Shown here piece by piece: positions 20,701 through 25,233 of a DNA stretch of 25,233 bases. The translations under genes and the position numbers were made by a program. The notes beneath the pieces are model-generated. The model had not been told where the DNA came from. It saw only the letters and a program-made list of their open reading frames with translations, and searched no databases. The DNA is taken from NCBI GenBank assembly GCA_000310025.1, contig FN649727.1, forward strand, positions 4,279,371-4,304,603, read 5' to 3'. Numbering within the stretch: the first letter of the stretch is position 1; the number at the start of each line of letters is the position of its first letter. This stretch comes from Ectocarpus siliculosus (taxonomy: Eukaryota; Sar; Phaeophyceae; Ectocarpales; Ectocarpaceae).

Positions 20701-23700
20701 CTGCACGTCCTGCTGGAAGACCACTCGCCGCACGTCTCCGGGGCCGCGGCGGTGTACCTCCTCGCCGTGGTGCAGCAATGCAGGGGCCACCCCGTCCTTG
20801 CCGCCTACCTCCCGGACGTGCAGGCGGCCTTCACGCGGAAGCTTACCGTCAGGTGGGCGGGGGGCGATCCGTCACGTGTTTGATGATGGTTTCTCCTGAT
20901 CTTTTAGCAGTTTGTCGTCGTCTGTGTGGAAGGAGGCCTGTTGACGTGATGCGCAGGCTCTTGCATTCGTAGGGGTACCTAAAAGTTTCGGGAGATGGAT
21001 GATTCGCACGGATAACAGCGGTCGAGGAGCGCGCAACAGTTTCTAGGCCGCCGCGATTTTCACCGAGATGTTGCTCTCTAGTTAAGAGATTTCCGTTTCT
21101 CCCCTTAGATGCGTACGTACGTCTTGCTTACCCCGTGGGCGGTGAACCCCTGCCTCTCCTCTCCCTCCACCTACCTTACGCTTTCCTGCAGGTCTTGTTC
21201 CACCTGTGGCGTCTTTTCTCATTTGCTGTCCGCGTGTGTCGTCATGCCGCCACTACATATGCATGCACGTACCGCGTGTTTTCCTCAGGTCCGAGTTCGT
21301 GCAAGAGGTCGCCGGCAAGGGCCTCGCCCTGGTGTACCAGGCGGCCGGCAGCGAGTCCAAGCAGGGGCTCGTCGACTCCCTGGTGGACGCCCTGAGCACG
21401 GGGAGGCGAAGAGCGGCTGCCTCGGGCGCAACGACCGGCACGGCCACCGGCGGCGGCGGCAGCGTCGACGTCCACGGCCCGACGCACGCGGGGGCGGCGC
21501 TCTCCGAGGCCGGGGCGGGCGCCTACGGCGAGATGTGCGCTGTAAGTCAGGCGTGGGATTCGTTCGGCACTGCTGTCGGTGGTCTGGGTTGAAAATAAAG
21601 GGTTTGGTCTGCTTTTTTTTGGAACGTGTCTGTCGAGTTCGGTTTGTATGCTGGGCACACGTATGACCATAGAGTAGTGCTGGGTTGGATGTTTTATCGG
21701 TTCCCACGACTGAGGTTGTTGTTTGCGTTATGCCCGTTTTTTTTTTTTGCAACTGCTGCTAGCCTCGATATTTGCTAGTCGGTTGTTCGGCCTGTAATTG
21801 TGTGTCTTGTGGCGGAGTGATGACGTCATCCCCGTGACGCTTGCCATCGTCGGCAGGTCGCGAACGATGTGGGAAGGCCCGACCTCATCTACTCCTTCCT
21901 TTCGATGGCGAGTCATCACGCTGCTTGGACGACGAGAAGGTGCTGTTACGCGGTCGTGTGTGGGTGCATTGGTCTTCCTTGATTTTCTTGCCTAGTAGAC
22001 GAGCTATGTACGCCGATTGACGCGCTAACACACAATGCGTTAGAAGCACACACAAATAACCGTCCATCTAGAACCCTAAAACCATTTACCCGAGGGACAG
22101 ACCCTTTTCCCACCGCTTCCTTCCTTGTCCTTTTTCGCCTTGGGGAACGTTTTTTTCCCCCTGCGTTTTGACATGACCCGACTGATTACCGTGCCCCCCC
22201 CCCCCCGACGACAGAGGTGCGAGCTTCGGTCTTGGGGCCATCATCAACCAGGTCTCCGCAGAGGCGTTCGGCGGCCAGCTGGGGCGCATCGTGCCCCGCC
22301 TATTCCGGTACCGTTTCGACCCCAGCGCCAAGACGCGCGCGGCTATGGATCAACTCTGGCGCGCTGTTGTCGGCGGTGGCGGTGGCGGTGGCGACGGCGG
22401 TGGGGACTTCTCGACACGGGAGAAGGAGGCGCGTAGCAATTTTTGGTTGTCGTTGTTGGACATTTTTTGTTGTTGTTGTCTAGCGTGCACTTGTGTGCTT
22501 GGACGGGTGGGGCCAGGAGGGCTCTCTTCTCATCCTCTTTTGCTTGTTTAGTTTCAGCGACCGGGTGATCTCATCATGGCATCGCTCGCGTACACGCAAG
22601 ACGAACATCGTCCTCTGCGACCTTTTGAAACGATCCAGCGCACGAGGGGTGGTTCCACGCTTTCGGTTTCCAGCCCAAGAACACACAAAGCTGATGTGGG
22701 GAAGACCCCCCCAAACGAATCTCTCTCTCTTTTTCCGTTATTAGCGGCCCAACCGATTTAGGTATTATCGTCCACTCGTGTTGGAAGATCCCCACGATTG
22801 AGTCTCTCTCTCTCGTTTTCTCCATGAACGGCACAACGGATTTTGGTATTTGTTCACTCGTGTCGGATGGACCCCCACGATTGATCGTCTCTCTTTCTTC
22901 ATGACGGCACAAACCGATTTAGGTGATTCACTCAAACCTGTCCGCGATCATTACCGAGCTCCTCCGGGCGCTCGGCGACCGCAAGTGGAGGGACCGCCAG
23001 TCGGCCTGCGCCGGTCTCTCGGATGTGCTGCGGGGCCGCAGCTGGGACGAGATCGGTCCCCACCTGGAGATGCTCTGGACCATGGCGGACAGGTTAGGTG
23101 TATTTTTTTTTGTGAGCGGTCTTAGCGTGCGTAGTAGTAGTTTCCAATCTACCTTTTTTCTTCGACGTGGTCAGATAGGCGATATCATGGCCAGGATGAA
23201 CTTCCTGGGAAACACCCCCCGTGCTTGGCGGCCCACAATCACCGCCGTAGGTTGCATAGGATTTCACTCGCGCTGGACCTATTTTCGAAGCCCGATTACT
23301 CCACCAAGACGAGCCGGTTCCAGCGCCGCCTTTTTTCGGCACCGTTCATGCTGTGTTTGCTGACAGAATAGTCGAGCTTTGAAAGGCGTTCCAGGGGGCG
23401 TGGTATCTCATGCAACCTACGGTAGACCGTGTCCGTGAGGCGTTGGCGGCAAGGTGGTATGGTTCAAGTCGTAGGTACAGGTGCGCCTTCCTTCCCACCT
23501 TCGCTTCAGTTGGCCAACCTCGCCTCGCTTGCGTGTTGTTGTCGTCAAATGCTGGCCACGGGTGACTGCGAGCACTCTTACACCCAGCGACCTTCTTGAC
23601 CTCACCCTCCCTGCCTGATGCCCCTCTTGGCCTTCCTCCCTTCCGTTTCAGGGGCCTGGACGACATCAAGGAGTCCGTAGCAGAAGCCGCCGTAGAGTAC

Positions 23701-24762
23701 TCCAAGACCGTGGCCAACATCTCGGTGCGCCTTTGCGACCCGTACAACTTCGTGCCCAGCAGTAGAGGCGGCGGCGGCGCTGAGGGAGACACCGCCGTCG
23801 CCGCCGCCGCCGCTCGCAACGATGCCGGGGGCGACGGCCCCGACGCCGTGCGCCAGGAGGCCGGCGAAGCACGCCGGGCGATCGGGACCATGCTTGACGA
23901 CCTCCGCGCCTCCGAAGCGGAGGCGAGGGCGAGAGGGGAAGAAGGGACGATGGACGACCCCTCCGGAGGAGGAGGAGGAGGAGGAGCGTTAGGCACCGCC
24001 GAAGGACGGGACGGAGCGGCCGATGAGGTGTTGCGGCAGGTGCTCGAGAGGGAGCAAGGGGCCGGCGAAGGGGCCGCCGGGGGCGTTGGCAGGGTGCTGG
24101 GAGGGCGGCGGAACGGTCCTACCGTCGACGAGATACTGAGACCCGGCCGTGCGGGGGCGGGTAGGAACGCCTCCGCGCCGCCGCCGACGGAGGCGGCGAG
24201 GGCGGCGGCGGCAGGCGCAGTCGGGGTGACCCTGCCGTGGCTGCTGAGGAAGGGGATCCTGAGCCGGTGCAAGCCGTCGCAGGCGCTGGCGATGCGCACG
24301 CTGCAGCGGCTGGTGAAGGTGTGCGACAAGGAGGCGCTCATGCCGCACCTCGCGGAGCTCGTGGCGACCCTCATCGAGGGGCTGAGCGCGCTGGAGCCCC
24401 AGGTAGGGGGGCAGGACAGGCAGATCGTCGTTAAGCAATGATAATGTAGTCGGGGGGGTTGAGTCCGCACTGCTGCTGTTGTTCCTAACGACTCGTTTTG
24501 CGAGACGGAAAGACTTTGCGGATGTGTGTACCGAGGCGAATTTTGCACGTGTACCTGCATTGTGGAAGGATCTGTGTGGAAATATTGATTGTCGACGACA
24601 GCGAGTTGTGCTCGCTCTCGCGTCTCTGGTGTGGCAGGCCCTTCAGTACATGCAATTCCACGCGGAGACCCAGCTGGAGATGACCCAGGACCAGATGGAG
24701 AGGCTGAGACTGTCCGTCTCGCGAGCAGGCCCCCTGCAGGACGCACTGGACAACTGCTACAG
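16235..24762 (+). CDS. ECM29: ECM29 proteasome adaptor/scaffold, 5' part (3' end outside window)
   Basis: Eleven exons encode about 1,703 codons: 16235-17773, 18109-19080, 19423-20061, 20299-20505, 20698-20852, 21289-21541, 21857-21939, 22215-~22428, 22923-23092, 23652-24402, 24638-24762. The product is a HEAT-repeat protein aligning along its length with ECM29 of yeast, plants and human (KIAA0368). Landmarks are VEQLDRVLHRLVIADDSKLS at the start, HVAACGAIGRVGAAGPLPV, VAGKGLALVYQAAGSESKQG, RPDLIYSFLSMASHHAAW, IVPRLFRYRFDPSAKTRAAM and GLDDIKESV. ECM29 tethers the 19S regulatory particle to the 20S core, acts in proteasome quality control and remodels 26S proteasomes under stress. The ATG at 16235 matches the family N-terminus. 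Known intron phases are 0 or 2. The protein is longer than usual because of Ala/Gly-rich insertions. Roughly a quarter to a third of the family length should follow past the right edge. Confidence 0.94.
18109..19080 (+). CDS. ECM29: ECM29 exon 2
   Basis: Starts after ccaaacag in phase 0 with GAYRAAGG; the exon 1 end plus GAY reproduces the VGAY junction seen in human ECM29. IEWACDLFDFSDVAARRLCV matches the AVKFASTVFPSDHIPSRY segment. The exon ends at AAG|GTAGGT in phase 0. It carries an Ala/Pro-rich insertion near 18340-18420. Confidence 0.92.
19423..20061 (+). CDS. ECM29: ECM29 exon 3
   Basis: The acceptor is ataaaaag, the first AG after a long stretch free of AG, and gives phase 0. SSAHGAACALGSVLARLAAA matches QHGSLLALGFTVGRYLA, and SLLHVAACGAIGRVGAAGPL matches the strongly conserved AACTALGEIGRNGPLP. 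The exon ends at CAG|GTCCGT in phase 0. Confidence 0.9.
20299..20505 (+). CDS. ECM29: ECM29 exon 4
   Basis: Starts after aataatcag in phase 0 with KQEELQFAVGAAVADLACSG, matching AKQIELQFTIGEAITSAA. Ends at TATCAG|GTGGGG in phase 0 with ALDYVLYQ. Confidence 0.92.
20698..20852 (+). CDS. ECM29: ECM29 exon 5
   Basis: VLHVLLEDHSPHVSGAAAVY and LLAVVQQ follow acceptor gcgaccag in phase 0. They match [23 protein letters not shown] of the family. The exon ends at GTCAG|GTGGGC in phase 2. Confidence 0.92.
21289..21541 (+). CDS. ECM29: ECM29 exon 6
   Basis: The acceptor ttttcctcag supplies one base to complete an Arg codon. SEFVQEVAGKGLALVYQAAG and LVDSLVDALSTGRR match DELSQDVASKGLGLVYELG and LVSTLVETLMTGKR. 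The exon ends at GCT|GTAAGT in phase 0. Confidence 0.95.
21857..21939 (+). CDS. ECM29: ECM29 exon 7
   Basis: A short exon after gtcggcag. VANDVGRPDLIYSFLSMASH followed by HAAWTTR matches [27 protein letters not shown]. It ends in phase 2 at AGAAG|GTGCTG. Confidence 0.93.
22215..22428 (+). CDS. ECM29: ECM29 exon 8 (3' edge uncertain)
   Basis: Acceptor gacgacag supplies the base completing Arg, then GASFGLGAIINQVSAEAFGG and RIVPRLFRYRFDPSAKTRAA, an excellent family match. A Gly/Asp-rich stretch and FSTREKE follow. No GT donor in phase 0 lies at the expected place. A GC-AG donor (GAG|GCGCGT) would fit frame, and GCT|GTTGTC 62 bases earlier is another option. Confidence 0.8.
22701..22942 (+). 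repeat. Three-copy tandem repeat ending across the exon 9 acceptor
   Basis: Copies begin near 22701, 22784 and 22866, with a period of about 82 bases. Each runs from an accccc-rich block through tctctctctc and an aaccgattt-like box to a gta/gtg...tcactc segment. The last copy contains the true acceptor ccgatttag|gtgattcactc and the first bases of exon 9. Confidence 0.8.
22923..23092 (+). CDS. ECM29: ECM29 exon 9
   Basis: Begins in phase 0 right after ccgatttag, because the preceding in-frame triplet is TAG. IIPELL-type helices, ALGDRKWRDRQSACAGLSDV and LRGRSWDEIGPHLEMLW, match [21 protein letters not shown]. The exon ends at GACAG|GTTAGG in phase 2. Confidence 0.93.
23652..24402 (+). CDS. 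ECM29: ECM29 exon 10, with a large low-complexity insertion
   Basis: Acceptor tttcag completes Arg; GLDDIKESVAEAAVEYSKTV and VRLCDPYNF are highly conserved. About 155 residues of Gly/Ala/Glu/Arg-rich sequence follow (roughly 23755-24222). The HEAT fold then resumes at VTLPWLLRKGILSRCKPSQA and ends at LIEGLSALEPQ|GTAGGG in phase 0. Confidence 0.93.
23965..23987 (+). repeat. GGA repeat coding for a glycine run
   Basis: A ggaggaggagg run inside the exon 10 insertion encodes consecutive Gly. It is likely to be length-variable. Confidence 0.75.
24638..24762 (+). CDS. ECM29: ECM29 exon 11 (last exon in window)
   Basis: After acceptor gtgtggcag: ALQYMQFHAETQLEMTQDQM and LRLSVSRAGPLQDALDNCYR match [23 protein letters not shown] of the family. 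It ends at TACAG|GTGAGG in phase 2. No further exon is visible before the right edge, so the next one lies outside. Confidence 0.9.
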
Positions 24763-25096
24763 GTGAGGCATTGGCCGTAGGTGAACGTGCATCATTCCTC
24801 GTGTACTGGCCGTGGTTGTGCTCGTCAGAATTTTACTTTCCTCTGAGCGAGAGGAGAGCTCGCGACACGTTGGATGGAGTACTGTGCCTGCGGTTGCTCA
24901 GGTTTTTGAGGGCATTTTTTTTTTTTGTCTTCACTTCAAATCAGCGCTCACAGCACTAGTGCCGTTTACTCCAACCCGTGATCACACAGAAGAGCCCCTC
25001 TCTACCCCCCCCCTCCTGCGGTACTTTGCCTTCGGTTTTTAATGCGAGAAGAGTTCAGCACTCTCTTCCCTCTGTTTACACACGAACTAGCGCTAT

Positions 25097-25107
25097 CCAC
25101 TAGGCCA
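25097..25107 (-). other. Second tRNA box A-like sequence
   Basis: On the minus strand, TGGCCTAGTGG followed by ATAGCGCTAG resembles the 5' half (box A and D arm) of an arginine-type tRNA. No box B follows at the usual distance, so it is at most a fragment or part of a composite retroelement. Confidence 0.4.
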
Positions 25108-25147
25108 GGAGCGGAAGCGAGAGTAAAACTGACTTTGTAAGAAAAGC

Positions 25148-25220
25148 TCGCTTACGCCGGGATTCGAACCCCTGACCTGTCCTCAGAAGGTTTCGAGGAT
25201 ACCAGCTAGACCACCGGGGC
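25148..25220 (-). repeat. tRNA-like sequence, probable tRNA-derived SINE head or decayed tRNA
   Basis: The minus strand has a good RNA polymerase III box A (TGGTCTAGCTGG, 25213-25202) and a perfect box B (GGTTCGAATCC, 25170-25160) at tRNA-like spacing. The fold is not a good tRNA. The anticodon stem TCCTC/GAGGA encloses a 10-base loop instead of 7, only three T-stem pairs form, and the acceptor ends do not pair. This argues against a working tRNA. It lies in the unfinished ECM29 intron, antisense to the gene. Confidence 0.65.
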
Positions 25221-25233
25221 GACCGGCATGCTC

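Noticed and set aside
23346-24746. A 466-codon open frame on the minus strand opposite ECM29 exons 10 and 11
   Set aside because: It is the antisense shadow of GC-rich exons. It runs across two ECM29 introns with no family similarity, and the plus-strand exons are clearly conserved.
1-25233. Search for CRISPR arrays, transposase genes, viral genes, rRNA or bacterial-style operons
   Set aside because: None seen on either strand. The regular repeats present are microsatellites or short tandem duplications in introns.

Overview
The window looks like nuclear DNA of an intron-rich eukaryote, most likely a brown alga or another stramenopile. GC-rich exons with strong G/C at third codon positions alternate with introns of roughly 100 to 1,300 bases that are full of homopolymers and microsatellites. 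Splice sites are mostly GT-AG, and there are no operons, Shine-Dalgarno sites or CRISPR arrays. The lineage call is an inference from this style; no marker sequence in the window proves it. The first ~100 bases are long G and C runs typical of a contig end.

Layout: (1) 1-2781 holds no gene I can support. (2) 2782-5293, plus strand, is a probable three-exon gene of unknown function, whose last exon encodes a Ser/Thr/Pro-rich tail with a short glutamine run. (3) 5294-8275 is about 3 kb of convergent intergenic DNA. (4) 8276-14501, minus strand, is a complete sorting nexin gene. I rebuilt it from 11 exons, all joined in phase 0, giving 456 residues with an N-terminal PX domain and a C-terminal BAR domain (SNX1/SNX2/Vps5-like). 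(5) 14502-16234 is the shared 5' region of two divergent genes. (6) 16235 to beyond the right edge, plus strand, is the ECM29 proteasome adaptor/scaffold gene. Eleven exons lie in the window (about 1,703 codons), and the C-terminal part is outside it. (7) Inside the last, unfinished ECM29 intron there are tRNA-like sequences on the minus strand, probably a tRNA-derived SINE or decayed tRNA.

The two recognised genes are housekeeping genes of membrane trafficking (endosome-to-Golgi sorting) and proteasome quality control. They are divergent neighbours, but nothing in the sequence shows that they work together. ECM29 has been linked in other organisms to proteasomes at endosomes and other membranes, so a functional tie is possible but speculative. 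I found no novel defence, mobile or biosynthetic system. The points most worth a second look are a tandem repeat that has copied the 3' splice site of ECM29 exon 9, the unresolved donor of exon 8, large Ala/Gly-rich insertions in ECM29, a codon-aligned 99-base duplication in a sorting nexin intron, and the uncharacterised gene on the left.
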